DNA of 64,000 nt from Actinoplanes xinjiangensis (GTDB lineage Bacteria; Actinomycetota; Actinomycetes; Mycobacteriales; Micromonosporaceae), in assembly GCF_003148685.1 (NCBI RefSeq), contig NZ_QGGR01000015.1:62001-126000 (forward strand). The letters run 5' to 3'. The translations under genes were made by a program, and so were the position numbers. The notes beneath the pieces are model-generated. The model did no database searches, was not told where the DNA came from, and saw only the letters and a list, made by a program, of their open reading frames with translations. How positions within the stretch are numbered: the first letter of the stretch is position 1; every line of letters begins with the position of its first letter. Of this stretch, positions 26,198-35,351 are shown one piece after another.

Positions 26198-26396
26198 CCA
26201 GGGAGGTCTGGCTGGCTCTCACCGCTGTCTCAGCGCGGTCGAGGCAGCGGTGGTGACCAGCCGGGGAGGTCTGGCTGGCTCTCACCGCTGTCTCAGCGCG
26301 GTCGAGGCAGCGGTGGTGACCAGCCGGGGAGGTCTGGCTGGCTCTCACCGCTGTCTCGGCACGGTTGAGGCAGCGGCCAGAACCAGCCGGGGAGGG
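26198..26396. repeat. 63-bp tandem array of a palindromic element
   Basis: Units start at 26198, 26261 and 26324, with a partial fourth at 26387 and a degenerate one at 26148. Each has GGCTGG, then CACCGCTGTCTC, then GAGGCAGCGGTG, then CCAGCC, so each folds into a hairpin. The sequence is the same family as the 47521 palindrome. The array fills the gap between convergent genes (25337 plus, proA minus), so it can act as a terminator block. There are no unique spacers, so it is not CRISPR. Confidence 0.9.
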
Positions 26397-27638
26397 TCAG
26401 CGGGTGTGTCCGTTGCCCGTGACGACGTACTTCGTCGAGGTCAGCTCGGGCAGGCCCATCGGACCGCGGGCATGCAGCTTCTGGGTGCTGATGCCGATCT
26501 CCGCACCGAACCCGAACTCGCCGCCGTCGGTGAACCGGGTCGACGCGTTCACCATGACCGCGGCCGCGTCCACCCCCGCCACGAACCGGCGGGTGGCCGC
26601 GACCGACTCGCTGACGATCGCCTCGGTGTGGCCCGTCCCGTAGCGCCGGATGTGGTCGAGCGCGTCGTCGAGGCCGTCGACGACCGCGACCGTGATGTCC
26701 AGCGACAGGAACTCGGTGCCCCAGTCCTCGTCGGTGGCCATGACCACGGCGTCGCTGTAACCCGCCACCCGGGCGTCGCCGTGGACGGTCACCCCGGCGT
26801 CGGCCAGCGACGACAGCACCAGCGGCAGGAACGTGTCGGCGATCTCCGCGTGCACCAGCAGCGACTCGGCCGCGTTGCACACCGAGGGCCGCTGCGCCTT
26901 CGAGTTGACGGTGATGGCCAGCGCCTTCTCCAGGTCGGCGGCGGCGTCCACGTACACGTGACAGTTGCCGACCCCGGTCTCGATCACCGGCACCGTCGAC
27001 TGCTCGACCACGGTCCTGATCAGCGAGGCGCCGCCCCGCGGGATCAGCACGTCGACCAGGCCACGGGCCCGCATCAGTTCCTTCACCGAGTCGCGGGTGG
27101 TCGCGTCCAGCAACTGGACCGTGTTGACCGGCAGACCGGCGTCGGCGATCGCCTTGCGCAGCACCGAGACGATCGCCGCGTTCGACGAGAAGGCGGAGCC
27201 GGAACCGCGCAGCAGCGCCGCATTGCCCGATTTGAGACAGATGCCGGCGGCGTCGGCGGTCACGTTCGGCCGGCCCTCGTAGATCATGCCGACCACTCCG
27301 AACGGCACCCTGACCTGCCGCAACTCCAGGCCGTTGGCCAGCGTCGAGCCGCGCACCACGTCACCGATCGGATCGGGCAGGGCGGCGAGCTGTCGCAGGC
27401 CGTCGCCCATCGCGACGACCCGCTCCGGAGTCAGGAGAAGCCGGTCGATCATCGCCTCCGACGTGCCACTCTCCCGCGCCTTCGCCACATCGACGCCGTT
27501 GGCGTGCACGATGTCGTCGGTCCGCTCGACCAGCCGGTCGGCCATCAGCAGCAGAGCCGCGTCCTTCTCCGCGCGAGTGGCCGCGGCCAGGTCGAACGAC
27601 GCGATCCGGGCGGCAGCCGCCTGCTCCAGCACGCTCAT
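26397..27638 (-). CDS. proA: Gamma-glutamyl phosphate reductase
   Basis: 413 aa. It reduces glutamyl-5-phosphate to glutamate-5-semialdehyde with NADPH in proline synthesis. The aldehyde-dehydrogenase-like domain has GMIYEGRPNVTADAAG, KSGNAALLRG and the catalytic Cys in AQRPSVCNAAE. It starts 31 bases after proB ends, so the pair is an operon in the order proB-proA. The start at ATG 27638 matches the family; the longer frame to 27830 overlaps proB. Confidence 0.96.
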   Translation of the reverse strand: MSVLEQAAAARIASFDLAAATRAEKDAALLLMADRLVERTDDIVHANGVDVAKARESGTSEAMIDRLLLTPERVVAMGDGLRQLAALPDPIGDVVRGSTLANGLELRQVRVPFGVVGMIYEGRPNVTADAAGICLKSGNAALLRGSGSAFSSNAAIVSVLRKAIADAGLPVNTVQLLDATTRDSVKELMRARGLVDVLIPRGGASLIRTVVEQSTVPVIETGVGNCHVYVDAAADLEKALAITVNSKAQRPSVCNAAESLLVHAEIADTFLPLVLSSLADAGVTVHGDARVAGYSDAVVMATDEDWGTEFLSLDITVAVVDGLDDALDHIRRYGTGHTEAIVSESVAATRRFVAGVDAAAVMVNASTRFTDGGEFGFGAEIGISTQKLHARGPMGLPELTSTKYVVTGNGHTR

Positions 27639-27669
27639 GAAAACCCTTTCGACAAAGACGGGGGTACGG

Positions 27670-28791
27670 CTAAAGCAGCACCAGGTCGTCGCGGTGGACG
27701 ACCTCTCGTTCATATCCCGGCCCCAGTGCCGCGGCCAACTCGGGTGTGGACCGCCCGAGCAGCGCCGGCAGTTCGACCGCGTCATAGTTGACCAGGCCGC
27801 GCGCCACCGGCGTACCAGATCCGGCATCAACCAGATCCACCGGATCGCCGGCGGCGAACGAACCGTCGACCGCGGTGATGCCGGCAGGCAGCAGCGATTT
27901 GCGCCGTGCCACGACCGCCGCGACCGCGCCCTCGTCCAGGTGCAGCCGCCCGCGTGGCGCGGTGGCGTGGGCCAGCCAGAACAGACGTGCGGCCGGCCGG
28001 TGATCGGCCGCCTCGAAGAGGGTGCCGACCTCCTCGCCGGCGAGCGCCTGCCCGGCCAGCGGGGCCGCGGTCAGCACGACCGGGATTCCGAAGCCGGTCG
28101 CGATCCGGGCCGCCTCCACCTTGGTCACCATGCCACCGGTGCCGACGCCGGACCGCCCGGCCGCGCCGATCGTGACGCCCGCGATGTCACTGTCGTCGCG
28201 GACCAGCGGAATCCGCCGGGAAGCCGGGTCGGCCGGATCGCCGGTGTAGAGGGCGTCCACATCGGAGAGCAGCACCAGCAGATCGGCGTCGGCGAGCGCG
28301 GCGACCAGGGCGGCGAGCCGGTCGTTGTCACCGAACCGGATCTCCTCGGTGGCGACCGTGTCGTTCTCGTTGACGATCGGCAGCGCGCCCAGGTCGAGGA
28401 GTTTGCGCAGCGTCCGGTACGCGTTCCGATAGTGCACACGCCGGGTCACGTCGTCCACGGTGAGCAGCACCTGCCCGACGGTGAGCCCGTGCCGGGCGAA
28501 CCCGGCCGCGTAGCGCCCGATCAGCAGACCCTGGCCGACCGAGGCGGCGGCCTGCTGGGTGGCCAGGTCACGTGGCCGCCGGCGCAACTGGAGCGGGGCG
28601 AGCCCGGCGGCGATCGCGCCGCTGGACACCAGCACCACCTCACGGCCGCTGGTCGCCAGCGAACCCAGCACATCGACCAGGGCGTCGATCCGTTGCTCGT
28701 CGATGCCGCCCGTCGCGGTGGTCAGCGAGGACGAGCCCACCTTGACCACGATCCGGCGCGCGCCGGTCACCACTTCCCGCACCAGGCCCAT
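27670..28791 (-). CDS. proB: Glutamate 5-kinase
   Basis: 373 aa from ATG 28791. The amino-acid-kinase domain has VVKVGSSSLT, VSSGAIAAG and IVNENDTVA, and GTGGMVTK binds ATP phosphates; a C-terminal PUA domain (~285-373) completes the long form of proB. The first step of proline synthesis, normally feedback-inhibited by proline. The divergent alkyltransferase-like gene starts 54 bases away, so both promoters must lie in or near that gap. Confidence 0.96.
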   Translation of the reverse strand: MGLVREVVTGARRIVVKVGSSSLTTATGGIDEQRIDALVDVLGSLATSGREVVLVSSGAIAAGLAPLQLRRRPRDLATQQAAASVGQGLLIGRYAAGFARHGLTVGQVLLTVDDVTRRVHYRNAYRTLRKLLDLGALPIVNENDTVATEEIRFGDNDRLAALVAALADADLLVLLSDVDALYTGDPADPASRRIPLVRDDSDIAGVTIGAAGRSGVGTGGMVTKVEAARIATGFGIPVVLTAAPLAGQALAGEEVGTLFEAADHRPAARLFWLAHATAPRGRLHLDEGAVAAVVARRKSLLPAGITAVDGSFAAGDPVDLVDAGSGTPVARGLVNYDAVELPALLGRSTPELAAALGPGYEREVVHRDDLVLL

Positions 28792-28844
28792 TGTGCTCGG
28801 CCGGGCGGTGCCGGTCGTCGTCCGATCCCATATCGTGGCGGGTT

Positions 28845-29165
28845 GTGACACCCCAGGAGTACGTCGAAGAGGTCTTGGCGCTGGTGGAGAGCATTCCGGC
28901 GGGCCGGGTGATGTCGTACGGCGCGATCGCCGACGCCCTCGCCGACCGCTCCGGCCGCAACTCGGCCCGGCTGGTGGGCCGGATCATGGCGTTGCACGGC
29001 GGCGGCGTCCCGTGGCACCGGGTGTGCAGCGGGGGAGGCCGGCTCCCGCCGGGTCACGAGGTCCGGGCAAAAGGGCTGCTTCTGGGCGAGGGCGTACCGA
29101 TGCGCGGCGACCGGGTCCTGATGGCGGAGGCGGGCTGGATGCCCGTCGCCCCGCCTGCACGGTGA
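28845..29165 (+). CDS. Alkyltransferase-like protein (MGMT family, no active-site Cys)
   Basis: 106 aa from GTG 28845. It has the MGMT DNA-binding fold (IPAGRVMSYGAIADAL, GRNSARLVGRIMA) but the repair motif PCHRV is PWHRV, so the alkyl-accepting Cys is Trp. Such ATL proteins bind O6-alkylguanine and hand it to nucleotide excision repair instead of removing the group. It is divergent from proB. Confidence 0.9.
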   Translation: MTPQEYVEEVLALVESIPAGRVMSYGAIADALADRSGRNSARLVGRIMALHGGGVPWHRVCSGGGRLPPGHEVRAKGLLLGEGVPMRGDRVLMAEAGWMPVAPPAR

Positions 29166-29190
29166 GCCCGCCGGTCTCCCGGCGGAGCTT

Positions 29191-29886
29191 TTACTCGGTG
29201 AGTCCGGCCAGTCTCGCGGCCGACCGCAGCTGGTAGTCGAAGAAGCCCCGCCGGTCGTCCTCGATTGTGTTGTTGAGCTGCCCGAACAGCTCGAAGCTGA
29301 TGGCACCGCAGATCTGGAAGAACGCCGCGATGGTGTCGGCGATGATGCGTGCCGTCAGTTCCGGGAAGTAGGCGCCGGCGATCGCCGCGAGCTCCTCGGC
29401 GAAGCGTCCGGTGAGCGGCGGCCGGTCGGCGATCCCGCCCGTCACGTTCGCCTTCGCGAGCGTTGCTCCGAGTAGCAGCATGAAGCGGGTCGCCGGTTCG
29501 ACGGTGTCCCTCGGCGCCGCATATCCCGGCACGGGACTGCCGTAGATCAGCGCCCACTCGTGCGGGTTGGCCAGTGCCCACTCGCGTGCCGCATGGCCGG
29601 CCGCCAGCCACATCCCGAGCGGGGTCTCCTGCTCGGCCACCGCCCGTTCGGCCTCGTCGCCGACCGCGTTGTACGCATCGATGATCAACGCCGTGAGCAG
29701 CTCGTCCCGGCTCGCGAAGTACCGATAGACCGCGGACGAGGCCATGCCGAGATCCCGGGCGACGGCCCGTAACGACAGGTTCGCCCCATCGGTGGCCAGG
29801 TGCCGCCGCGCCACCGTCTTGATCTCGTCGGTCATCTCGGCCCGGACCCGGGCCCGCAGGTTGGTCGCAGTCACCTTCTCGCTCAT
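29191..29886 (-). CDS. TetR-family regulator with WHG-type C-terminus
   Basis: 231 aa from ATG 29886. HTH at ~12-58 (RAEMTDEIKTVARRHL, then LRAVARDLGMASSAVYRYFASRDEL). The C-terminal domain (AAREWALANPHEWALIYGSPVPGY, with many aromatic/Pro turns) is the WHG type of TetR. It is divergent from the epimerase gene; two GAGCANTGCTC palindromes lie between them, so I infer it represses that gene and itself. Confidence 0.9.
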   Translation of the reverse strand: MSEKVTATNLRARVRAEMTDEIKTVARRHLATDGANLSLRAVARDLGMASSAVYRYFASRDELLTALIIDAYNAVGDEAERAVAEQETPLGMWLAAGHAAREWALANPHEWALIYGSPVPGYAAPRDTVEPATRFMLLLGATLAKANVTGGIADRPPLTGRFAEELAAIAGAYFPELTARIIADTIAAFFQICGAISFELFGQLNNTIEDDRRGFFDYQLRSAARLAGLTE

Positions 29887-29907
29887 CAGGTCAGTGTGCC
29901 ACAACGA

Positions 29908-29972
29908 GAGCACTGCTCTTGCATTTTCAGCACCCTCTATGCGATCGTTGCTCTAGCAAGAGAGCAGTGCTC
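29908..29972. promoter_or_regulatory. Paired palindromic operators for TetR
   Basis: GAGCACTGCTC at 29908-29918 and GAGCAGTGCTC at 29962-29972; each is an 11-bp palindrome (GAGCA-N-TGCTC), and the wider arms GAGCACTGCTCTTGC and GCAAGAGAGCAGTGCTC mirror each other across 33 bases. They flank the AT-richer divergent promoter region between the TetR and epimerase genes. Confidence 0.75.
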
Positions 29973-29996
29973 ACAAAAGCGAGCAAGGAGATCATC

Positions 29997-30920
29997 ATGC
30001 ACCTGGTCATCGGTTCCGGCCCCATCGGTTCCACCGTCGCCCGCCTGCTTGCCGAGCGCGGCGAGCGGGTCCGCATCGTCACGCGCAGCGGCAGCGGTCC
30101 CGAGCATCAGCTGATCGAGCGGTCCGCCGCCGACGCGTCGGACGTCCGCCGCCTCACCGAGCTGGCCCAGGACGCCGAGGTCGTCTACAACTGCGCGAAC
30201 CCGAAATACACCGAGTGGGCCGACAAGTGGTTCCCGATGAACAGCGCGATGATCGCCGCCGCCAAGTCGGCCGGAGCGGTCTACGCCATCACCGGCAACC
30301 TGTACGGATACGGCCCCCAGCCCGGCGGCCTGATGACCGGGAACACCCCGCTCGCCGCGACCGGCCGCAAGGGCCGCATCCGCAACCGCATGTGGCAGGA
30401 CGCCGTGGACAGCGGCGTGCGCACGATCGAGGCCCGCGCCTCCGACTACCTGGGTGCCGGCGCGGTCGGCGTCTTCTCCAGCGTGCTCCTGCCCGCCATC
30501 GACAAGGGCCGCACCGCCTGGTGCCCGGCCGACGTGGATGCCCCGCACACGTTCACCTACACCGGCGACATGGCCCGCACCCTGGTCGAGCTGGCCCGTG
30601 ACGAGCGGGCGTGGGGCCGGGCCTGGCATGTGCCGTCACCGCCCGCGATCTCCATCCGTGAGTTGGCCGCCCGCTACTGCGCCCTGACCGGCCGGTCCCC
30701 GCTGAAGGTCCGCAGCATGCCCCGTTTCGTGATGCGCACGGCCGGCCTGGTGATCCCGATGGCCCGCGAGTTGGCGGAGATGGACTACCAGTTCTACGCG
30801 CCGTTCGTCCTCGACTCGTCGCTGACCGAGCGCACCTTCGGCCTCACCGCCACCGACCTCGACGTCCCCCTGCGCGAGACCGCGGCGACCGCCGCAGCCA
30901 CCGCCGCCCGCACCATGTGA
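29997..30920 (+). CDS. NAD(P)-dependent epimerase/reductase
   Basis: 307 aa from ATG 29997 (AAGGAG seven bases upstream). VIGSGPIGSTVARLL is the Rossmann nucleotide loop; the GNLYGYG and DYLGAG segments replace the usual YxxxK site of extended SDRs, so it belongs to the atypical NmrA/epimerase-like type. Controlled by the divergent TetR, it is likely an inducible detoxification or modification enzyme. Substrate unknown. Confidence 0.85.
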   Translation: MHLVIGSGPIGSTVARLLAERGERVRIVTRSGSGPEHQLIERSAADASDVRRLTELAQDAEVVYNCANPKYTEWADKWFPMNSAMIAAAKSAGAVYAITGNLYGYGPQPGGLMTGNTPLAATGRKGRIRNRMWQDAVDSGVRTIEARASDYLGAGAVGVFSSVLLPAIDKGRTAWCPADVDAPHTFTYTGDMARTLVELARDERAWGRAWHVPSPPAISIRELAARYCALTGRSPLKVRSMPRFVMRTAGLVIPMARELAEMDYQFYAPFVLDSSLTERTFGLTATDLDVPLRETAATAAATAARTM

Positions 30921-30932
30921 GCCACCCGGCCG

Positions 30933-32324
30933 CTACAGCAGCAGGCCCACGCCGCCCCGCCGTGGGTCGCCGGCCGCGCCGGTCCAGCCGACGGCGGTGA
31001 CACCGCCGAAGTAGTGGTTGATCTCCGGCCACTCGACGGTCTGCCAGCCCGCGGCCGCGAGTTCGGCCAGCTCAGCGGTCGGATAACCGGCCTCCGCGTG
31101 CACGGTGTCCTCCACCGCGTGAAAGCGGGGCCGGGCGATCGCCTCCGGCACGCTGAGCCCGTCGACCAGCACCCCGAGCAGCGTGTCGACCAGAGCGGTC
31201 CGGATCCGGGAGGCCCCTGCCGACCCCGCCGCCACGGCGAGGCCACCGTCGGGCCCGGTCACCACGAGCGGGCACATGTATGACGACATCCGCTCCCCGG
31301 GAACCAGATTCTCGGTGAGCAACTCTCCTTCGCCGAGCATCGAGTTCAGGTTGATGCCCAGCCCCGGCAGCCACACCCCGGCACCCAGCCCGAGCGTCGT
31401 GGTGATCACGCAGGCGTTTCCGGCCGGGTCCACCACCGAGACGTTGGTGGTGTCACCGAGCCGTTGCTTACCCCGGTTGACCAGGGCGGACGCCACTCCG
31501 GGCGCCCGGGTCGGCAGGGACAGGTCGGCGGGCAGCGCCCCGATCGTGTCGACGGTCCGGTTCAGATCATGGCGGGCATGCACCCGATACCCGGCGAGCG
31601 ACGCGTGATCCACCGGCACCGACTCGACCCGGTACGCGGCGAGATCCGCCGGCCCGATGTTGCCGCCCGCGTCCCGAACCGTGTCGACGAGCAGCTTCCC
31701 GTACCCCCCGGTGTAGAAGACCTCCGGCCCGTCGACGGCCAGCGCGTCCATCGCGGTGGCCAGTCCCGGGTGGAAGAGCAGCTCGTCGCCCTGCAGCAGC
31801 CGCCCACCCGGCTGATAGAGGGCCGCCCCCTCGCCGTAGGCCAGCGCCGGCGCGCACGACTCCAGCGTCCGCGCGTGCGCGTCGGGCAGCAGCACTCCGG
31901 TCCGGGCCAGTCCGGCCGCCGGCGCCACCACCTCCGGCCACGGCAGCCGACCCCACCGCCGGTGGACCTCGCCGAGCCCGGCCGGCACTCCCGGCACCGC
32001 CACGCTGGCCCCGCCGATCGAGTAGATCTGTGGCAGCCCGCCGAAGAACACGTCCACCGCCACCATGGCCGACGGATCCCGGTCCCGGTCGAGGCCCGGC
32101 ACCGCCACGAAGAAGTCGAGGCAGGTGACCTCACGGGTGACGGCGTCGTAAAAGGTGGCGAACCCGCCGCCGCCGAGTCCCGTATAGACCGTCTCGGCGA
32201 CACAACAGGCCAGCACGGCGGCCACCGCAGCGTCGGCCGCGGTGCCGCCGGACTCGAGGATTCGCAGCCCGGCGCGGGCGGTCGCCGGATGACTGGCGGC
32301 GACGCCGGCCGCAACGCTTTTCAT
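30933..32324 (-). CDS. Gamma-glutamyltransferase family protein
   Basis: 463 aa, an Ntn-hydrolase precursor of the GGT family. The N-terminal part has VAASHPATARAGL and GGTAADAAVAA; the processing site region is DTTNVSVVDPAGNACVITTT with the nucleophile Thr in TTNVS, though the usual following His is Asn. No signal peptide, so it acts in the cytoplasm, unlike many secreted GGTs. At 463 aa it is short for the family (about 530-580). It converges with the epimerase gene, 12 bases apart. Confidence 0.85.
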   Translation of the reverse strand: MKSVAAGVAASHPATARAGLRILESGGTAADAAVAAVLACCVAETVYTGLGGGGFATFYDAVTREVTCLDFFVAVPGLDRDRDPSAMVAVDVFFGGLPQIYSIGGASVAVPGVPAGLGEVHRRWGRLPWPEVVAPAAGLARTGVLLPDAHARTLESCAPALAYGEGAALYQPGGRLLQGDELLFHPGLATAMDALAVDGPEVFYTGGYGKLLVDTVRDAGGNIGPADLAAYRVESVPVDHASLAGYRVHARHDLNRTVDTIGALPADLSLPTRAPGVASALVNRGKQRLGDTTNVSVVDPAGNACVITTTLGLGAGVWLPGLGINLNSMLGEGELLTENLVPGERMSSYMCPLVVTGPDGGLAVAAGSAGASRIRTALVDTLLGVLVDGLSVPEAIARPRFHAVEDTVHAEAGYPTAELAELAAAGWQTVEWPEINHYFGGVTAVGWTGAAGDPRRGGVGLLL

Positions 32325-32373
32325 GCGGCCGAGCGTAGGCGGAGCAGGCCGATCATGGTTACGATGCGCTTCG

Positions 32374-33726
32374 ATGACGACCGGTGGTCCCCCTCCCGTG
32401 GTAACCCCGACGAGTGTTCTGCCGCGCGGTGTTTTGGCTGGATATGCGCTTGGCTCGTTGGTCACCGGAGCTTTCGGTACGGTGCCCGGTTTGCTTCTTC
32501 TGCCTTATCTGACCGACACCCTGGGTGTGGCCGCGGGCGTGGCCGGATTACTTGTTCTCCTACCGAAGGCATGGGACGTCGTCGTCAACCCGGTCGCCGG
32601 GCGGATCTCCGACCGCAGCGGCTCGCGCCGCCCGTTCCTGTTGTCCGCCGGACTGCTCCTCGGCGTGCTCTTCGCGGCGATCTTCGCGGCTCCCTTCCCG
32701 AGCGGTGGCGCCTCCGGGGCGTACGTCGCGGTGGCCTTCCTCGCCGCCGCCACCGCCTTCGCCTTCTTCCAGGTCCCCTACGTCGCGATGCCCGCCGAAC
32801 TCACCGACGGCTACGCCGAGCGCACCCGCCTGATGACCTGGCGGGTCGCGGTCCTGGCGCTCGCGATCCTCGTCTCCGGCGCCCTCGCACCGCTCGTCGT
32901 CGAACTCACCGGCGGCGGCCGCGAAGGACACCGGTGGTCCGGCGCCTTCGTCGGCGCACTCATCGTGGTGGGCACGCTCGCCACCTTTCTCGGTACGCGT
33001 AAAGCCGAGTCCCGCCAAGCCGGCGACTCCGAGCCCAGCCTGCGGGCGCAACTGCGCGTGGCCGGCGGCAACGCCCCCTTCCGTGCCCTGCTGATCTGCT
33101 GGATCGTCCAGGCCGCCGGCATCGGCACCATGCTGGCCGGCGTCAAGTACTTCGCCGACCACGTCCTCGTCCAGGGGTCCGGTGCGACCTTCCTGTTCGC
33201 CGCGTTCGTCGGCCCGGCGCTGCTGGTGATGCCGTTGTGGACCGCGATCGGCCGCCGGCACGGCAAACTGCGCTCCCTGATCGCCGCCTCCCTGCTCTTC
33301 GCCTGCGCGGCCCTAGCGCTCGTCGCCGCTCCGTCCCTGCCCGCGGTCGCCGTCTACCTGATCGTCGCCGTGGTCGGTGTCGGATATGCCGGCCAGCAGG
33401 TCTTCGCCATGGCGATGCTGCCGGACTGCATCGCCCGCGACACCGAGCGCACCGGCCGCCGTCAGGCCGGCGTCTTCACCGGCCTGTGGACCGCGGGGGA
33501 GACCTTCGGCCTGGCTCTCGGACCGGGCATCTACGCATTGATCCTCCAGATCTTCGGTTATGCCTCGTCGGCCACCGGCGAGTCGGCCGCTCAGAGCGAC
33601 TCGGCACGACTCGGGGTGCTGCTCGGTTTCACGGTCCTCCCGGCCCTGCTGGTCGGCGCGGCCGTGGTGCTGCTGCGACGCTACGACGACCGGGCCGATG
33701 CCGGCGCCGGCCCTGTGGACAAGTAG
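32374..33726 (+). CDS. MFS/GPH-type sugar-cation symporter
   Basis: 450 aa from ATG 32374, about twelve membrane helices. The loop DVVVNPVAGRISDRSGSRRP between helices 2 and 3 and the NPVAG segment are typical of the glycoside-pentoside-hexuronide (MelB-like) family. The substrate is unknown. Its last codons overlap a TGTGGACAA site (33714). Confidence 0.85.
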   Translation: MTTGGPPPVVTPTSVLPRGVLAGYALGSLVTGAFGTVPGLLLLPYLTDTLGVAAGVAGLLVLLPKAWDVVVNPVAGRISDRSGSRRPFLLSAGLLLGVLFAAIFAAPFPSGGASGAYVAVAFLAAATAFAFFQVPYVAMPAELTDGYAERTRLMTWRVAVLALAILVSGALAPLVVELTGGGREGHRWSGAFVGALIVVGTLATFLGTRKAESRQAGDSEPSLRAQLRVAGGNAPFRALLICWIVQAAGIGTMLAGVKYFADHVLVQGSGATFLFAAFVGPALLVMPLWTAIGRRHGKLRSLIAASLLFACAALALVAAPSLPAVAVYLIVAVVGVGYAGQQVFAMAMLPDCIARDTERTGRRQAGVFTGLWTAGETFGLALGPGIYALILQIFGYASSATGESAAQSDSARLGVLLGFTVLPALLVGAAVVLLRRYDDRADAGAGPVDK

Positions 33727-33739
33727 CCGCTGTGGACAA
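33714..33739. promoter_or_regulatory. Two DnaA-box-like sites
   Basis: TGTGGACAA at 33714-33722 (within the transporter stop) and 33731-33739, 17 bp apart. The complement TTGTCCACA is the Streptomyces-type DnaA box. Binding is inferred. Confidence 0.4.
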
Positions 33740-33778
33740 CCGGCGGCTCGGCACCGGCGAACGGATAGCGTCACCGGC

Positions 33779-35197
33779 ATGACTGATGCGCTGCCGGAGA
33801 AGGGCGTCCCGGGCGAGCAGATCCTCGCCGAGTTGCAGGAGCTGCGGGCCGGTGACCTGCCGACCCACGGCGGGCGCCTGTTCGCCTATGTCTACGACCC
33901 CGCCCTCGACGGCCTGGATGATCTGGCCCGCGCCGCCCACGCCACGTCCGCGCACGTCAACGGCCTTGATCCGACCGCCTTCCCGTCGCTGCTGGCGATG
34001 GAGAACGCCCTGGTCGGCGCGGCCGCGCGGCTTCTCGGCGGTGGGCCGGCGACGGTCGGCAGCGTCACCAGCGGCGGCACCGAGTCCCTGATCCTGGCCG
34101 TGAAAGCGGCCCGCGACGCCCACCCCGACATCCGTTCGCCCCGGCTGCTCGTCCCGTCCACCGCGCACGCGGCGTTCGCCAAGGCGGCGCACTACCTGCG
34201 GGTCGAGTTCGACGTGGTGCCGGTGACGGACCTGAGGGCCGATCCACGCGCGATGGCCGCGGCGGTCACCCCGGACACGGTTCTCATCGCCGCCTCCGCC
34301 CCGAGCTATGCCCACGGCGTCGTCGACCCGATCCCGGAGATCGCCGCCATCGCCGCCGAGCATGGTGTCCGGTTCCACGTGGACGCCTGCTTCGGCGGCT
34401 GGATCCTGCCCTACCTGCGCCGTCTCGGTGCCGACCTGCCCGACTTCGACCTCTCCGTGCCCGGCGTCACCAGCATCTCCGCCGACCTGCACAAATACGC
34501 CTACGCACCGAAGGGTGTCTCGATCCTCCTGCACGCCTCGGAGGAGTTGCGCCGCCCGCAGTATTTCGCACACGCCGACTGGCCCGGCTACACCATGATC
34601 AATCCGGTGATCTCGTCCACCCGTTCCGGCGGCCCGATCGCCGCGGCCTATGCCACGCTGCGCTCGATCGGCGACACCGGCTATCTCGATCTGGCCCGCA
34701 AGACCCGCGAGTCGGTCGCGGTGCTGGCCGCGGCGGTCGAGGCCACCGACGGGGTGCGGCTCTATGCCCCCACCGAGACCAGCGTCGTCTGCCTGGCCTC
34801 CGACGGCGTCGACCTCTTCGTCCTGGCCGACGAACTGGCGGCCCGTGGCTGGCACACCCAACCCCAGATGGCCCACGCCGACCACCCGCCCACCATCCAC
34901 CTGACGGTGACCGCGGCCGTCCACGCCACCGCCGCCTCGTTCGCTCCGGACCTGGCCGAGGCCGTCGCCGTGGCTCGAGCACGCGGCCCGATCGAGCTGC
35001 CGCCGCTGCCACCGCTGACCCCCGAGATGGTCACCCCGGAGCTGATCGCCTCCCTGGCCGAGGGCCTGGGTCTGGGAGCCGGTGACTTCACCCGGATGGC
35101 CGCGGTCAACACGATCCTCAATGCCGCACCACCGGCCCTTCGCGAGGCCATGCTCACCGGTTTCCTGAGCCTGCTTCAGCGCCCCACCGTTAGGTGA
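33779..35197 (+). CDS. PLP-dependent decarboxylase / sphingosine-phosphate-lyase-like aminotransferase-fold enzyme
   Basis: 472 aa from ATG 33779. GTESLILAVKAAR binds PLP phosphate, HVDACFGGW holds the cofactor Asp, and SADLHKYAYAPKG has the Schiff-base Lys. This matches group II decarboxylases of the sphingosine-1-phosphate lyase type. Substrate not known; the C-terminal ~80 residues form a small extra domain. A terminator overlaps the stop. Confidence 0.88.
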   Translation: MTDALPEKGVPGEQILAELQELRAGDLPTHGGRLFAYVYDPALDGLDDLARAAHATSAHVNGLDPTAFPSLLAMENALVGAAARLLGGGPATVGSVTSGGTESLILAVKAARDAHPDIRSPRLLVPSTAHAAFAKAAHYLRVEFDVVPVTDLRADPRAMAAAVTPDTVLIAASAPSYAHGVVDPIPEIAAIAAEHGVRFHVDACFGGWILPYLRRLGADLPDFDLSVPGVTSISADLHKYAYAPKGVSILLHASEELRRPQYFAHADWPGYTMINPVISSTRSGGPIAAAYATLRSIGDTGYLDLARKTRESVAVLAAAVEATDGVRLYAPTETSVVCLASDGVDLFVLADELAARGWHTQPQMAHADHPPTIHLTVTAAVHATAASFAPDLAEAVAVARARGPIELPPLPPLTPEMVTPELIASLAEGLGLGAGDFTRMAAVNTILNAAPPALREAMLTGFLSLLQRPTVR

Positions 35198-35237
35198 CGG
35201 TGGGGGAACTAACGGGGAGCGGTGGGCCCTCACCGCT
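35182..35237 (+). terminator. Two terminator hairpins after the PLP enzyme
   Basis: CCCCACCGT and ACGGTGGGG (9 bp, loop TAGGTG) lie over the stop codon at 35182-35205. A second, weaker hairpin follows: AGCGGTG (35218-35224) and CACCGCT (35231-35237). Confidence 0.7.
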
Positions 35238-35351
35238 GGTGGCGTCCTGTTTCTACCGTTCTCTGCCGGGCAAGGCGTCGACGAGCGGATGGTCTCCGCG
35301 CTGCACGATGTCGTGGTGAGTCGGCGCCTTCGGTGGGCGCACTGTGCACGG

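Noticed and set aside
26148..26396. CRISPR-like array
   Set aside because: The whole 63-bp unit repeats with no unique spacers, and no cas genes are present.
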